From Mycolicibacterium madagascariense (lineage in GTDB: Bacteria > Actinomycetota > Actinomycetes > Mycobacteriales > Mycobacteriaceae): DNA of 64,000 bases. Numbering within the stretch: position 1 is the first letter of the stretch; each line of letters opens with the position of its first letter. Where the stretch lies: positions 4,216,001 through 4,280,000 of the forward strand of contig NZ_AP022610.1 in assembly GCF_010729665.1 (NCBI RefSeq), in the 5' to 3' direction. Positions 7,448 through 17,634 of this stretch are shown piece by piece. The notes under the pieces are model-generated. The model was given only the letters and a program-made list of their open reading frames with translations. It searched no databases and was not told the DNA's origin. Both the position numbers and the translations under genes were made by a program.

Positions 7448-10023
7448 GCGAGTGCGACGAGACCCAGCTCGCTGTCGGCGGCCAGCAACCGGTGATGCGG
7501 CAGGACCCGCACGGTGTACCCGACCGGACCGGCGACGGGCAGCGGGATCGTCGCCGTGAAGAGCTCGATGCCGTCCGGTGACCCGGCATGGGCCATCCGC
7601 ACCGTGACCGGATCCAGCAGCACGTCGCTGGCGTCGACCCGGCCGACGACGGCCTCCACCACCACCTCGTCGGGCCCCAGCTCGTCGAGCTGCACCGTCG
7701 CGGTCAGGGTCAGCTCCGAGCCCAGGAGCGGGGTGTCCGGCAGCCCGTAGCTGTCGACGTCGGTGATCTCGACCCGCGGCCAGGACCGTCGCGCCCGTTC
7801 GCAGTACGCGGCGAGTTCGATGGCCGCACCGAACGGCACGCCGTCGACCTCCTCGATCGTGCGGTGCAGCGACTGTGCGGCAGGGGCGTAGTACTTCTCG
7901 GTGTAGTCACGCACCATCCGCGAGGCCAGCACCTTGGGCCCGAGCACCTGCAGCGTGTGCCGCACCATCTCGACCCATCGCTGCGGGACGCCGTTCTCGT
8001 CGCGCTCGTAGAAGCTCGTCGTCACCGACTTCTCGAGCAGGTCGTAGAGGGCGGTGGCCTCCAGGTCGTCGCGACGAGCCTCGTCGGCCAGACCGTCGGC
8101 GGTGGGGATCTCCCAGCCGTTCTCCCCGTCGTACCACTCGTCCCACCACCCGTCGCGGATCGACAGGTTGAGTCCGCCGTTCAGCGCGCTCTTCATGCCC
8201 GACGTGCCGCAGGCCTCCAACGGCCGCAGCGGGTTGTTCAGCCAGACATCGCAGCCCCAGTACAGCAGGCGCGCCATCGACATGTCGTAGTCGGGAAGGA
8301 ACGCGATGCGGTGCCGCACCGCGGGCCGGTCGGCGAACCGGACGATCTGCTGGATCAGCGCCTTGCCGCCGTCGTCGGCGGGATGAGACTTGCCGGCCAC
8401 GATCAGCTGCACGGGGCGCTCGTCGTCGAGGAGCAACTTCTCCAACCGGTCGGGGTCGCGCAGCATCAGGGTGAGGCGCTTGTAGGTCGGCACCCGTCGC
8501 GCGAATCCGACGGTCAAGACGCCGGGGTCGAAAGCGTTTGCGATCCAACCCAATTCGGCCTCGGCCGCACCCCGCTCGAGCCAGGATCGCCGGAGCCGGC
8601 GACGCACGTCGGCGACGAGCAGGTCACGCAGTTGCGAACGGATCCACCACAGGTGGCCGGGATCGACCTGCTGCAGCCGCTGCCAGGTGTCGGCCTCGCT
8701 GAGGGAGCCGAGGTCCTCTCCGACGAGTTCGCGGGCCAGCTGCACCCACTGCGGGGCCGCCCACGTCGGCGCGTGCACGCCGTTGGTGATCGACCCGATC
8801 GGCACCTCGTCCTGGTCGAAGCCCTTCCATAGGTCGTTGAACATGCCCCGGCTGACCTGGCCGTGCAGCAGCGACACCCCGTTGGCGCGCTGGGCCAGGC
8901 GCAGACCCATGTGGGCCATGTTGAACTTGGTGGGGTCGTCCTCGGCGCCGAAGCCGAGGATGCGTTCCAGCGGGACGCCCGGCAGCAATCGGGAGGACCC
9001 GAGGTAGCGCTCGACCATCTCCACCGGGAACCGGTCGATGCCCGCCGGCACGGGCGTGTGCGTGGTGAACACCGTGCTCGAACGCACCACCGTCAGGGCC
9101 GTGTCGAACTCCAGACCACCGTCGGTGACCAATTCGCGAATCCGCTCGACGCCGAGGAACCCGGCGTGGCCCTCGTTCATGTGGAACACCTGCGGCTCCG
9201 GCAGTCCCTCGACGGCGGTGAACGCACGGATCGCGCGCACTCCGCCGATGCCGGCCAGGAGTTCCTGTCGAATGCGGTGCTCCTGGTCGCCGCCGTAGAG
9301 CCGGTCGGTCACCGAGCGCATGTCGTGGTCGTTGTCCGGTATGTCGGAATCCAAGAGCAGCAACGGAATTCGGCCCACCTGGGCGATCCACACCTGCGCG
9401 TTGAGCCGCGCGTCGTCGGGCATGTCCAGGCTCACCAGCACGGGGTCACCCGCGGAGTCGGTCAGCAGTCGCAACGGCAGACCCTGCGGATCGAGGGAGG
9501 GGTAGTCCTCGTGCTGCCAGCCATCGGCGGTCAGCGACTGCCGAAAGTACCCCGACCGGTAGTACAACCCGACGGCGATCAGGGGCAGGCCCAGGTCGGA
9601 GGCGGACTTGAGGTGGTCACCGGCCAGGATGCCGAGACCGCCCGAGTAGTTCGGCAGCACCTCCGCCACACCGAATTCCATGGAGAAGTAGGCGATGCCG
9701 GTGGGCCACGAGGGCTGGGCCTCGCGTTGCTCCTGATACCACATCGGCTGGGTGAGGTAGGTGTCGAGCGCATCGGCGAGCGCATCGAGCCTGGCCAGGA
9801 ACCCGTCGTCGACGGCGAGCTCGTCGAGGCGGCGGGGACTCACGCCACCGAGCAGGGCGACCGGGTCCCGTCCCAGCTGTTCCCAGAGCGCGGAATCGAT
9901 TGTGGCGAACAGTTCTTGCGTCGGTTCGTCCCATGACCACCGCAGGTTCGTCGACAGTCTCTCCAGGGCTGAGAGACGATCGGGCAGGTGGGCACGGACG
10001 GTGAATCGACGAAGGGCCTTCAC
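7444..10023 (-). CDS. glgP: Alpha-glucan (glycogen) phosphorylase
   Basis: An 859-residue GT35 enzyme that releases glucose-1-phosphate from alpha-1,4-glucans. The PLP-binding motif ACGTSGMKSALNGG is present, with Lys611 the Schiff-base lysine; IAYFSMEFG near residue 110 and the N-terminal DUF3417-type domain place it in the Rv1328 type. It is transcribed divergently from glgE-glgB, with 154 bp between the start codons, so the locus pairs glucan breakdown with GlgE-dependent synthesis. The ATG at 10023 (MKALRRFTVR) is the only sensible start. The lyase-like gene downstream overlaps it by four bases. Confidence 0.95.
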   Translation of the reverse strand: MKALRRFTVRAHLPDRLSALERLSTNLRWSWDEPTQELFATIDSALWEQLGRDPVALLGGVSPRRLDELAVDDGFLARLDALADALDTYLTQPMWYQEQREAQPSWPTGIAYFSMEFGVAEVLPNYSGGLGILAGDHLKSASDLGLPLIAVGLYYRSGYFRQSLTADGWQHEDYPSLDPQGLPLRLLTDSAGDPVLVSLDMPDDARLNAQVWIAQVGRIPLLLLDSDIPDNDHDMRSVTDRLYGGDQEHRIRQELLAGIGGVRAIRAFTAVEGLPEPQVFHMNEGHAGFLGVERIRELVTDGGLEFDTALTVVRSSTVFTTHTPVPAGIDRFPVEMVERYLGSSRLLPGVPLERILGFGAEDDPTKFNMAHMGLRLAQRANGVSLLHGQVSRGMFNDLWKGFDQDEVPIGSITNGVHAPTWAAPQWVQLARELVGEDLGSLSEADTWQRLQQVDPGHLWWIRSQLRDLLVADVRRRLRRSWLERGAAEAELGWIANAFDPGVLTVGFARRVPTYKRLTLMLRDPDRLEKLLLDDERPVQLIVAGKSHPADDGGKALIQQIVRFADRPAVRHRIAFLPDYDMSMARLLYWGCDVWLNNPLRPLEACGTSGMKSALNGGLNLSIRDGWWDEWYDGENGWEIPTADGLADEARRDDLEATALYDLLEKSVTTSFYERDENGVPQRWVEMVRHTLQVLGPKVLASRMVRDYTEKYYAPAAQSLHRTIEEVDGVPFGAAIELAAYCERARRSWPRVEITDVDSYGLPDTPLLGSELTLTATVQLDELGPDEVVVEAVVGRVDASDVLLDPVTVRMAHAGSPDGIELFTATIPLPVAGPVGYTVRVLPHHRLLAADSELGLVALA

Positions 10024-10077
10024 GTGGATTCACCTTACTGTCGCGCCGACCCCGGCGACTGCATCGTGCCCATGGGG

Positions 10078-10105
10078 TTGAGTCGCGCACTACGGTGGGT
10101 ATAGG
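10078..10105 (+). promoter_or_regulatory. Candidate sigma-A type promoter for glgE-glgB
   Basis: TTGAGT (10078-10083) and TATAGG (10100-10105) are separated by 16 bases and lie about 70 bases before the glgE start, in the glgP-glgE divergent spacer. Pattern match only. Confidence 0.4.
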
Positions 10106-10177
10106 TCGCGGCAGGGGAAGAGCAGACGGTAATCAAGCACGACGGTCCGTGGTCAGCCACGGGCGTAAGGAGCAGTG

Positions 10178-12268
10178 GTGGCCGGTCGTATCGAGATCGA
10201 TGACGTCGCGCCCGTGGTTTCTCATGGTCGATATCCGGCGAAGGCCGTGGTCGGCGAGGTGATGCCGGTCAAGGCCACGGTGTGGCGCGAGGGCCACGAC
10301 GCGGTGTCGGCGACGCTGGTGGTGCGCTACCACGGCACGGCCTATCCCGAACTGGCCGCGGCGCCCGCGGGGCTGCAGTCCTCGCACGTGGAGGCCGTCC
10401 CCATCACCGAGGTCATCGGCGGTTCGCAGCGCGTCAAGCCGCAGCGCCTGCCGATGTCACCGGGCCGCGAACCCGACGTCTTCCACGGCCAGTTCTCCCC
10501 CGACGCCGTGGGACTGTGGACGTTCCGCGTGGACGGGTGGGGTGACCCCATCGCGACCTGGCGCAAGAATGTCACCGCGAAGCTGGAGGCCGGGCAGGGC
10601 GAGGCCGAACTCGACAACGACCTGCTGGTCGGGGCGCAATTGCTCGAACGTGCCGCGACGGCGCTGCCGCGCCAGGAGCGCTACCCGCTGATCGCGGCGG
10701 CCGAGAGCCTGCGCACCCCGGGTGACCCGTTCACCCGGGCCGGTGCTGCGCTGTCGACCGAGGTGGCGGAGCTGCTGGCCGAGCACCCGCTGCGCGAACT
10801 CGTCACCAGGGGAGAGCAGTACGGCGTGTGGGTGGATCGTCCGCTGGCCCGGTTCAGTTCGTGGTACGAGATGTTCCCGCGCTCGACGGGCGACTGGGAC
10901 GCCGACGGCAAGCCCGTGCACGGCACCTTCGCGACGGCGAGCAAGGCGCTGCCCCGCATCGCGAACATGGGCTTCGACATCGTGTACCTGCCGCCCATCC
11001 ATCCGATCGGCAAGGTGCACCGCAAGGGCAAGAACAACAGCGTGACGGCGGCGCCCAAGGACGTCGGCTCGCCGTGGGCCATCGGCAGCGACAAGGGCGG
11101 CCACGACGCGGTGCACCCCAAGCTCGGCACGATCGACGACTTCGACGACTTCGTCGGCGAGGCCCGCAGCAACGGCCTCGAGGTCGCCCTCGACCTGGCG
11201 CTGCAGTGCGCCCCCGACCACCCGTGGGCCAAGGCCCATCCCGAGTGGTTCACCGTGCTGCCCGACGGCACCATCGCCTATGCGGAGAATCCGCCGAAGA
11301 AGTACCAGGACATCTACCCCGTCAACTTCGACAACGATCCGGCTGGCATCTACGCCGAGGTGCTCCGCGTCGTCCGGTTCTGGATGTCGCACGGCGTCAA
11401 GGTGTTTCGCGTCGACAACCCGCACACCAAGCCGCCGAACTTCTGGGCCTGGCTGATCGGCGAGGCCAAGAACGACGATCCCGACGTGCTGTTCCTGGCC
11501 GAGGCCTTCACGCGGCCCGCGCGGTTGTTCGGGTTGGCGAAACTGGGCTTCACGCAGTCGTATACGTACTTCACGTGGCGTACGGCCAAGTGGGAGTTGA
11601 CCGAGTTCGGCCAGCAGATCGCCGAGCACGCCGACTACGCCCGTCAGAGCCTCTGGGTCAACACCCCCGACATCCTGCACGAGAGCCTGCAGTACGGCGG
11701 CCCCGGCATGTTCGCGATCCGCGCGGTGATGGCCGCGACGATGAGTTCCACCTGGGGCGTCTACTCGGGGTACGAACTGTTCGAGCACCAGGCGGTGCGG
11801 GAGGGCAGCGAGGAGTACCTCGACTCCGAGAAGTACGAACTGCGACCGCGCGACTTCGAGGCCGCCGTCGCGTCGGGCTACTCGCTCGAGCCGTTCATCA
11901 CGCGGCTCAACGAGATTCGCAAGGTGCATCCCGCGTTGAGTGAACTGCGCACCATCGCCTTCCACCACCTCGACAACGATGCACTGCTGGCCTACAGCAA
12001 GTTCGATCCGATCAGCGGTGACTGCGTCCTCGTCGTCGTCACCCTCAACCCGTTCGGCGCCGAGGAGTCCACGCTGTGGCTGGACATGGCCGCCCTCGGC
12101 ATGTCCGATCAGGACCGGTTCTGGGTCCGCGACGAGATCACCGGCGACGAATACCAGTGGGGCAACGCCAATTACGTCCGGCTGGATCCCGCACGCGCGG
12201 TGGCCCACGTCCTGAACATGCCGCATATACCAACCGAGAAGCGGCTCGAGCTGCTGCGGAGGGAATGA
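10178..12268 (+). CDS. glgE: Alpha-1,4-glucan:maltose-1-phosphate maltosyltransferase
   Basis: A GH13_3 enzyme that transfers maltosyl units from maltose-1-phosphate to alpha-glucan, the polymerising step of the mycobacterial GlgE pathway. The nucleophile is expected in FRVDNPHTK (Asp413) and the acid/base Glu in LAEAFTRP (Glu442). Their 29-residue spacing matches the Streptomyces enzyme. The N-terminal domain starting [11 protein letters not shown] is family-typical. Two adjacent GTG codons occur (10175, 10178). AAGGAG at 10167-10172 is better spaced for 10178, so I chose that. glgB follows after 7 bases. Confidence 0.95.
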   Translation: MAGRIEIDDVAPVVSHGRYPAKAVVGEVMPVKATVWREGHDAVSATLVVRYHGTAYPELAAAPAGLQSSHVEAVPITEVIGGSQRVKPQRLPMSPGREPDVFHGQFSPDAVGLWTFRVDGWGDPIATWRKNVTAKLEAGQGEAELDNDLLVGAQLLERAATALPRQERYPLIAAAESLRTPGDPFTRAGAALSTEVAELLAEHPLRELVTRGEQYGVWVDRPLARFSSWYEMFPRSTGDWDADGKPVHGTFATASKALPRIANMGFDIVYLPPIHPIGKVHRKGKNNSVTAAPKDVGSPWAIGSDKGGHDAVHPKLGTIDDFDDFVGEARSNGLEVALDLALQCAPDHPWAKAHPEWFTVLPDGTIAYAENPPKKYQDIYPVNFDNDPAGIYAEVLRVVRFWMSHGVKVFRVDNPHTKPPNFWAWLIGEAKNDDPDVLFLAEAFTRPARLFGLAKLGFTQSYTYFTWRTAKWELTEFGQQIAEHADYARQSLWVNTPDILHESLQYGGPGMFAIRAVMAATMSSTWGVYSGYELFEHQAVREGSEEYLDSEKYELRPRDFEAAVASGYSLEPFITRLNEIRKVHPALSELRTIAFHHLDNDALLAYSKFDPISGDCVLVVVTLNPFGAEESTLWLDMAALGMSDQDRFWVRDEITGDEYQWGNANYVRLDPARAVAHVLNMPHIPTEKRLELLRRE

Positions 12269-12275
12269 GTACCAC

Positions 12276-14480
12276 ATGACCCGCACGAACGACGTCTCCA
12301 GCACGACCAGTACCCGCCTGCGACCCGACGACGGAGAACTGTCCCGGCTGCTGTCGGGCACCCACCACGATCCGCACTCGATTCTGGGTGCCCACGAGTA
12401 CGACGACCACACCGTCATCCGGGTGCTGCGGCCCAACGCCCAGGAGGTGGTGGCCCTCATCGGCAAGGACCGCTACGTGCTCAGCCACGTCGAGGACGCG
12501 CTGTTCGCGGTGGCGGTGCCGTTCACCGGGCTGATCGACTACCGGTTGGAGGTGACCTATCCGGACGGCAACGTCCACACCGTCGCCGACCCGTACCGCT
12601 TCCTGCCCACCCTCGGCGAGGTCGATCTGCACCTGTTCGCCGAGGGCCGCCACGAACGGCTGTGGGAGGTGCTCGGCGCACACCCGCGGTCCTACAGCAC
12701 CGCCGACGGGCCCGTCGAGGGCGTCTCGTTCGCCGTGTGGGCTCCGAATGCCAAGGGTGTCAGCCTCATTGGCGACTTCAACCACTGGAGTGGCAATGAC
12801 GCCCCCATGCGCACGCTGGGCTCGACGGGGGTGTGGGAGATCTTCTGGCCCGACTTCCCCACCGATGGGCTCTACAAGTTCCGCGTGCACGGCGCCGACG
12901 GCGTGACGACCGAACGCGCCGACCCGATGGCGTTCGCGACCGAGGTGCCCCCGCAACGCGCGTCGCGCGTCACGAAGAGTCAGTACACCTGGGACGACGC
13001 CGCGTGGATGACCGAGCGCGCCCAGCGCAACCCCGTCTTCGAGCCGATGAGCACCTACGAGGTGCACCTGATGTCGTGGCGGCCGGGGCTGACGTATCGC
13101 GAATTGGCCACGCAGCTCACCGAATACGTCGTCGAGCAGGGCTTCACGCACGTCGAGATGCTGCCCGTCGCCGAGCACCCGTTCGGCGGCTCGTGGGGTT
13201 ATCAGGTCACCTCCTACTACGCGCCGACGTCGCGGCTGGGCACGCCCGACGACTTCCGGTACCTGGTCGACGCACTGCACCAGGCGGGCATCGGCGTCAT
13301 CGTGGACTGGGTGCCCGCGCACTTCCCCAAGGACGCCTGGGCGCTCGGCCGGTTCGACGGAACGCCGCTCTACGAGCACTCCGATCCGCGCCGCGGCGAG
13401 CAACTCGATTGGGGCACTTACGTATTCGACTTCGGCCGACCGGAGGTGCGCAACTTCCTCGTCGCCAACGCGCTGTACTGGCTGCAGGAGTTCCACGTAG
13501 ACGGGCTGCGGGTCGACGCCGTGGCCTCGATGCTCTATCTGGACTACTCGCGCCCGGAGGGCGGGTGGACGCCGAACATCTACGGTGGGCGGGAGAACCT
13601 GGAGGCGGTGCAGTTCCTGCAGGAGATGAACGCGACCGTACACAAGGTCACCCCCGGCATCGTCACCATTGCCGAGGAGTCGACGTCGTGGCCGGGCGTC
13701 ACCCGGCCGACCAACCTTGGCGGCCTTGGCTTCTCGATGAAATGGAACATGGGGTGGATGAACGACACGCTGGCCTTCGAGGCCCGCGATCCGATCCACC
13801 GCACCTATCACCACCACGAACTGACGTTCTCCCTGCTGTACGCATTCAGCGAGAACTTCGTCCTGCCGATCAGCCACGACGAGGTGGTGCACGGCAAGGG
13901 CACACTGTGGGGCCGGATGCCCGGCAACGACCACATGAAGGCCGCCGGCCTGCGCAGCCTGCTGGCCTACCAGTGGGCCCACCCCGGCAAGCAGCTGCTG
14001 TTCATGGGGCAGGAGTTCGGTCAGCGTGCCGAATGGTCCGAGGAGCGGGGCGTCGACTGGTTCCAGCTCGACGAGAACTCGTTCTCGGGCGGCATCAAGC
14101 GCATGGTCGGTGACGTCAACGAGGTGTACAAGGCGCGGCGCGCACTGTGGTCGCGCGACTCCAGCCCTGAGGGCTACTCCTGGATCGACGCCAACGACTC
14201 GGCGAACAACGTGCTGAGCTTCCTGCGCTTCGGTGACGACGGCTCGATGTTGGCGTGCGTCTTCAACTTCTCCGGCGCCGAGCACAGCCCCTACCGACTG
14301 GGGCTGCCGCATACCGGCACATGGCGCGAGGTGCTCAACACCGACGCGACGATCTACAACGGAGCGGGCGCGGGCAACTTCGGCGCGGTCGAGGCGACCG
14401 CCGACCCGTGGCACGGCCGCCCGGCGTCCGCGGAGATGGTGTTGCCGCCCCTGTCGGCGCTGTGGTTCGAACCCATCTGA
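12276..14480 (+). CDS. glgB: 1,4-alpha-glucan branching enzyme
   Basis: 734 residues, GH13_9. It introduces alpha-1,6 branches and works with GlgE on the same glucan. The N-terminal CBM48 domain contains [16 protein letters not shown]. Catalytic residues are expected at Asp414 ([11 protein letters not shown]), Glu467 (TIAEESTSW) and the Asp in [11 protein letters not shown]. Length is normal for the actinobacterial form, which has an extra N-terminal beta-sandwich. It is the last gene of the glgE-glgB unit and is closed by a perfect inverted repeat. Confidence 0.96.
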   Translation: MTRTNDVSSTTSTRLRPDDGELSRLLSGTHHDPHSILGAHEYDDHTVIRVLRPNAQEVVALIGKDRYVLSHVEDALFAVAVPFTGLIDYRLEVTYPDGNVHTVADPYRFLPTLGEVDLHLFAEGRHERLWEVLGAHPRSYSTADGPVEGVSFAVWAPNAKGVSLIGDFNHWSGNDAPMRTLGSTGVWEIFWPDFPTDGLYKFRVHGADGVTTERADPMAFATEVPPQRASRVTKSQYTWDDAAWMTERAQRNPVFEPMSTYEVHLMSWRPGLTYRELATQLTEYVVEQGFTHVEMLPVAEHPFGGSWGYQVTSYYAPTSRLGTPDDFRYLVDALHQAGIGVIVDWVPAHFPKDAWALGRFDGTPLYEHSDPRRGEQLDWGTYVFDFGRPEVRNFLVANALYWLQEFHVDGLRVDAVASMLYLDYSRPEGGWTPNIYGGRENLEAVQFLQEMNATVHKVTPGIVTIAEESTSWPGVTRPTNLGGLGFSMKWNMGWMNDTLAFEARDPIHRTYHHHELTFSLLYAFSENFVLPISHDEVVHGKGTLWGRMPGNDHMKAAGLRSLLAYQWAHPGKQLLFMGQEFGQRAEWSEERGVDWFQLDENSFSGGIKRMVGDVNEVYKARRALWSRDSSPEGYSWIDANDSANNVLSFLRFGDDGSMLACVFNFSGAEHSPYRLGLPHTGTWREVLNTDATIYNGAGAGNFGAVEATADPWHGRPASAEMVLPPLSALWFEPI

Positions 14481-14486
14481 CACCCC

Positions 14487-14547
14487 CGCGAACAGACGTA
14501 AAGGGCCCACAATCGACGTGATTGTGGGCCCTTTACGTCTGTTCGCG
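14487..14547. terminator. Perfect 28-bp inverted repeat between convergent glgB and cnoX-like gene
   Basis: Arms 14487-14514 and 14520-14547 are perfect reverse complements with a 5-base loop (GACGT). The sequence includes AAAGGGCCCAC and its complement. There is no flanking T-run. Its location between convergent stops indicates a bidirectional terminator. Confidence 0.85.
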
Positions 14548-14549
14548 AG

Positions 14550-15440
14550 TCAGTAGAGCGCGTTGGCGAGGTTGCGCCGGCCCGCGATGACGCGGGGATC
14601 GTCCTGCGGGAACAGCTCGAAGAGTTCTACCAGACGCGTGCGGACCGCCGCGCGGTCGTCGCCCGAGGTGCGGCGCACCAGGGCGATCAGGCGGGCGAAG
14701 GCGTCGTCGACCGCATCGAGCGCGACCTCGACGTCGGCGGCGGCGAACGCCTTCTCGATGTCGTCCGGCGCGGCGGCGGCGGCCGCGACCGCGTCTTCGG
14801 GCCGCGACGTGGCGCGCTTGAGGAACGCGATCTGGCGCAGCGCGTCCTTGGCCTCGGCGTGTGCGGGTTGGGCATCCAGGATCGCCTGGTACGCAGCGGT
14901 AGCGTCGTCGAATTCGCCGTCGTCCCAAAGGTTTCGGGCGCGCTCAAGGGCGGGGTCGACGGTTTCCTCACCCGGCGTCTCGGCACCGGCGAGCTTGCCC
15001 GCGGTCGCGCTCAGGAGCGAGTCGATCCACCGGCGGAGCTGCTCGGGCGGTTGCACGCCCTCGAAGCTGGAGATCGGTTGTCCGGCGGCGACGGCGACCA
15101 CCGTGGGCACGGCCTGGACGCCGAAGACCTGCGCGACGCGCGGTGCGGTGTCGACGTTGACCGTCGTCAGGGCCCAGCTGCCGCCGTCGGCGTCGGACAG
15201 GGCGGCCAGCGCGTCGCCCAGTTGGACGCTCGCGTCGCTGCGGGGTGTCCAGAGGAGCACCACGACGGGCACCTGATTGGACCGGGCGAGCACCTCGGCT
15301 TCGAGGTTGGCCTCGGTGATCCCGATGCCGGCGGGGGCGCCGCCACCGGCGCCCTCCCGAGACGGTGGTGGTTGCTTGAGCGCCGAGAGGTCAACCGCAC
15401 CGGCCAGCGCGGGGCCGACGGAAGGTCGTGGACGTGTCAC
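14550..15440 (-). CDS. Thioredoxin-fold/TPR co-chaperone, CnoX (YbbN)-like, without CXXC
   Basis: 296 residues from GTG 15440. An N-terminal thioredoxin fold (about residues 40-150) contains VLLWTPRSDAS where an active thioredoxin would have WCGPC, plus the cis-Pro region GVQAVPTVV. It therefore lacks the redox Cys pair. The C-terminal half holds TPR-like helices (DPALERARNLWDDGEFDDATAAYQ region) and ends GRRNLANALY, as in YbbN/CnoX, which hands unfolded proteins to GroEL or DnaK. This corresponds to Rv1324. Holdase function is inferred from family architecture. Confidence 0.82.
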   Translation of the reverse strand: MTRPRPSVGPALAGAVDLSALKQPPPSREGAGGGAPAGIGITEANLEAEVLARSNQVPVVVLLWTPRSDASVQLGDALAALSDADGGSWALTTVNVDTAPRVAQVFGVQAVPTVVAVAAGQPISSFEGVQPPEQLRRWIDSLLSATAGKLAGAETPGEETVDPALERARNLWDDGEFDDATAAYQAILDAQPAHAEAKDALRQIAFLKRATSRPEDAVAAAAAAPDDIEKAFAAADVEVALDAVDDAFARLIALVRRTSGDDRAAVRTRLVELFELFPQDDPRVIAGRRNLANALY

Positions 15441-15453
15441 GCCCTCAAGTTTG

Positions 15454-15816
15454 TCACGTCGATTCGGCACGCGGCGGGGCGGTCGCGACGGCGCCGCGAT
15501 CACCGAGCCGACCCGTGCGCTCCGCCCATATGATGAAGATCACACTGCCCAGCGGCACGATGCTGCCCAGCAACGCCAGCAACCAGGACGACGCCGCCCA
15601 CCTGACGGCCATCCCGACCAGCACGCCCGCGATCACGAACGCGATGAAGACCAGCCCGTGAATCATCCCGAACACCTTCACGCCGATCTCCGTACGCGGA
15701 GTGCCCAGGTACTTGAAGTACATGCCGACCAGCAGACCGACCCAGCTCACCGCTTCAGCGAACGCAATGACCTTGAACCAACCCGCGGCCCGGGGCGTGT
15801 CGACGGTGCTCGTCAT
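15454..15816 (-). CDS. DUF3817 integral membrane protein
   Basis: About 120 residues from ATG 15816 (MTSTVDTPRA); an ATG at 15828 is an alternative. Three hydrophobic segments are visible (VIAFAEAVSWVGLLVGMYFKY, a VFIAFVIAGVLVG segment, and LLALLGSIVPLGSVIFIIW). The first carries the Glu of the DUF3817 core (FAEAVSW), and IHGLVFI is also typical. Function unknown. It precedes the cnoX-like gene by 13 bp on the same strand. Confidence 0.75.
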   Translation of the reverse strand: MTSTVDTPRAAGWFKVIAFAEAVSWVGLLVGMYFKYLGTPRTEIGVKVFGMIHGLVFIAFVIAGVLVGMAVRWAASSWLLALLGSIVPLGSVIFIIWAERTGRLGDRGAVATAPPRAEST

Positions 15817-15893
15817 GGACGCCATCATGCCCGACCACCGCGTCAGCTACTACGCAGCGTCGTTGCTGCAAGGCGTGCGGGGCGCCAGGGACG

Positions 15894-17075
15894 TCAGGGG
15901 CGGCGCAGGATCAGGGCGTCGCCCTGACCACCGGCGCCACACAGCGCGGCCACCGCGTAACCCGATCCCCGGCGGGCCAGCTCGAGCGCGGCGTGCAGCG
16001 TGATGCGCGCGCCGGACATGCCGATCGGGTGCCCGATGGCGATGGCGCCGCCGTCGACGTTGACCTTGTCCGCGTCCAGCCCCAGCTCCTGCGTCGAGGC
16101 CAGCGCGACGGCGGCGAACGCCTCGTTGATCTCGACGACGTCGAGCTGATCGAGCGAGATGCCCTCCTTGGCGATCGCCTTCTTGATCGCGTTGGCCGGC
16201 TGGCTCTGCAGCGTGGAGTCTGGACCGGCGACGACGCCGTGGGCGCCGATCTCGCACAGCCAGGTCAGGCCCAGCTCCTCGGCCTTGGCCTTGTTCATGA
16301 CGACGACCGCGCAGGCGCCGTCGGAGATCTGCGACGCCGACCCCGCGGTGATGGTGCCGTCCTTGCGGAACGCCGGCTTGAGACCGGCCAGCGACTCGGC
16401 CGTGGTGTTGGCGCGGATGCCCTCGTCCTCGGTGAACTCGATCGGGTCACCCTTGCGCTGGGGAATCGACACCGGCACGACCTCGTCGGCGTAGACGCCG
16501 TCCTTCCACGCCGCAGCGGCGCGCTGGTGCGAACTGGCCGAGTACTCGTCCTGCTGGGCGCGGGTGAACTGGTCGACGTCGTTGCGCTGCTCGGTCAGGG
16601 CGCCCATCGGCTGGTCGGTGAAGACGTCGTGCAGGCCGTCGTACGCCATGTGGTCGAGCACCGTCACGTCGCCATACTTGTACCCCGACCGGCTGTCCAT
16701 CAGCAGGTGCGGCGCCTTGGTCATGGACTCCTGGCCGCCGGCGACGACGACGTCGAACTCACCGGCGCGGATCAGCTGGTCGGCCAGCGCGATGGCGTCG
16801 ATGCCCGACAGGCACATCTTGTTGATCGTCAGCGACGGCACGTCCCACCCGATGCCCGCGGCGACCGCGGCCTGGCGGGCGGGCATCTGCCCGGCACCGG
16901 CCGTCAGCACCTGGCCCATGATCACGTATTCCACGGCCGAGGCGTCGACGCCGGCCTTGTCCAGGGCGCCCCTGATGGCCACGGCACCCAGGTCGCTGCC
17001 GGAGAAGTCCTTGAGCGACCCCATCAGCTTGCCGACCGGCGTACGGGCTCCAGCAACGATCACCGACGTCGTCAT
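15894..17075 (-). CDS. fadA4: Acetyl-CoA C-acetyltransferase (thiolase)
   Basis: 393 residues, thiolase II family, condensing or cleaving acetoacetyl-CoA. The nucleophilic Cys is Cys88 in [10 protein letters not shown], followed by [16 protein letters not shown] (catalytic His) and [10 protein letters not shown] (second Cys). The ATG at 17075 has a good SD (GGAGGT) five bases upstream. It is divergent from methylmalonyl-CoA epimerase, the same order as Rv1323-Rv1322A, so the pair likely serves acyl-CoA and propionate metabolism. Confidence 0.93.
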   Translation of the reverse strand: MTTSVIVAGARTPVGKLMGSLKDFSGSDLGAVAIRGALDKAGVDASAVEYVIMGQVLTAGAGQMPARQAAVAAGIGWDVPSLTINKMCLSGIDAIALADQLIRAGEFDVVVAGGQESMTKAPHLLMDSRSGYKYGDVTVLDHMAYDGLHDVFTDQPMGALTEQRNDVDQFTRAQQDEYSASSHQRAAAAWKDGVYADEVVPVSIPQRKGDPIEFTEDEGIRANTTAESLAGLKPAFRKDGTITAGSASQISDGACAVVVMNKAKAEELGLTWLCEIGAHGVVAGPDSTLQSQPANAIKKAIAKEGISLDQLDVVEINEAFAAVALASTQELGLDADKVNVDGGAIAIGHPIGMSGARITLHAALELARRGSGYAVAALCGAGGQGDALILRRP

Positions 17076-17123
17076 GAGCTACCTCCAAAGGCGTTGATCA
17101 GGGCGATGTGTGCCCCATCACAC

Positions 17124-17160
17124 TTACGAAACCATTCGGGTAAAGGTTACCGTGACTAAA
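17124..17160 (+). promoter_or_regulatory. Candidate leaderless promoter of methylmalonyl-CoA epimerase
   Basis: TACCGT (17148-17153) matches the mycobacterial TAnnnT -10 and ends six bases before the ATG at 17160. TTACGA at 17124-17129 is a plausible -35 with an 18-base spacer. Transcription would begin at or next to the A of the start codon, and no SD is visible. Confidence 0.45.
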
Positions 17161-17633
17161 TGACGACCGAGCATGTTGGTACGCGACCCACACTTGCCAG
17201 CGCGTTGGTGACGGCGGTGGACCACGTCGGCATCGCGGTGCCCGACCTCGACGTCGCGATCAAGTGGTATCACGACCACCTCGGCATGATCGTCCTGCAC
17301 GAAGAGGTGAACGACGACCAGGGTATCCGCGAGGCGATGCTCGCGGTCCGCGGCGCGCCGAAGGGCAGCACGCAGGTGCAGCTGATGGCCCCGATCGACG
17401 ACTCGTCGACGATCGCCACGTTCCTCGACAAGCGCGGGCCCGGCCTGCAGCAGTTCGCCTACCGGGTCAGTGACCTGGAGGCCCTGTCCGCGCGGTTGCG
17501 CGAAGACGGCGTCCGGCTGATCTACGACGCCCCCCGCCGCGGTACGGCAAACTCCAAGATCAACTTCATCCACCCCAAGGACTCGGGTGGCGTGCTGGTC
17601 GAACTCGTCGAGCCCGCCGCCGACGAGCACTGA
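17160..17633 (+). CDS. mce: Methylmalonyl-CoA epimerase
   Basis: 157 residues, vicinal-oxygen-chelate fold. It interconverts (R)- and (S)-methylmalonyl-CoA in the propionate pathway. Two betaalphabeta modules are visible: VDHVGIAVPDLD with metal ligand His22, STQVQLMAP, LQQFAYRV, and GGVLVELVEP with Glu148. At the position where the Propionibacterium enzyme has a metal-binding His (HHI-type motif), this protein has Gln98. Cobalamin-dependent mutase is not in this window, but a cobalamin adenosyltransferase is (37144). The symbol mce here means the epimerase, not mammalian-cell-entry. Confidence 0.88.
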   Translation: MTTEHVGTRPTLASALVTAVDHVGIAVPDLDVAIKWYHDHLGMIVLHEEVNDDQGIREAMLAVRGAPKGSTQVQLMAPIDDSSTIATFLDKRGPGLQQFAYRVSDLEALSARLREDGVRLIYDAPRRGTANSKINFIHPKDSGGVLVELVEPAADEH

Positions 17634-17634
17634 G

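Noticed and set aside
10175..10177. GTG one codon upstream as the glgE start
   Set aside because: Only two bases from the SD; the next GTG (10178) is better spaced. The difference is one residue.
10457..12466. 669-codon ORF antisense to glgE
   Set aside because: Same reason: shadow of a strongly conserved gene.
12138..14510. 790-codon ORF antisense to glgB
   Set aside because: High GC makes antisense frames open; glgB is fully conserved on plus and the antisense product resembles nothing.
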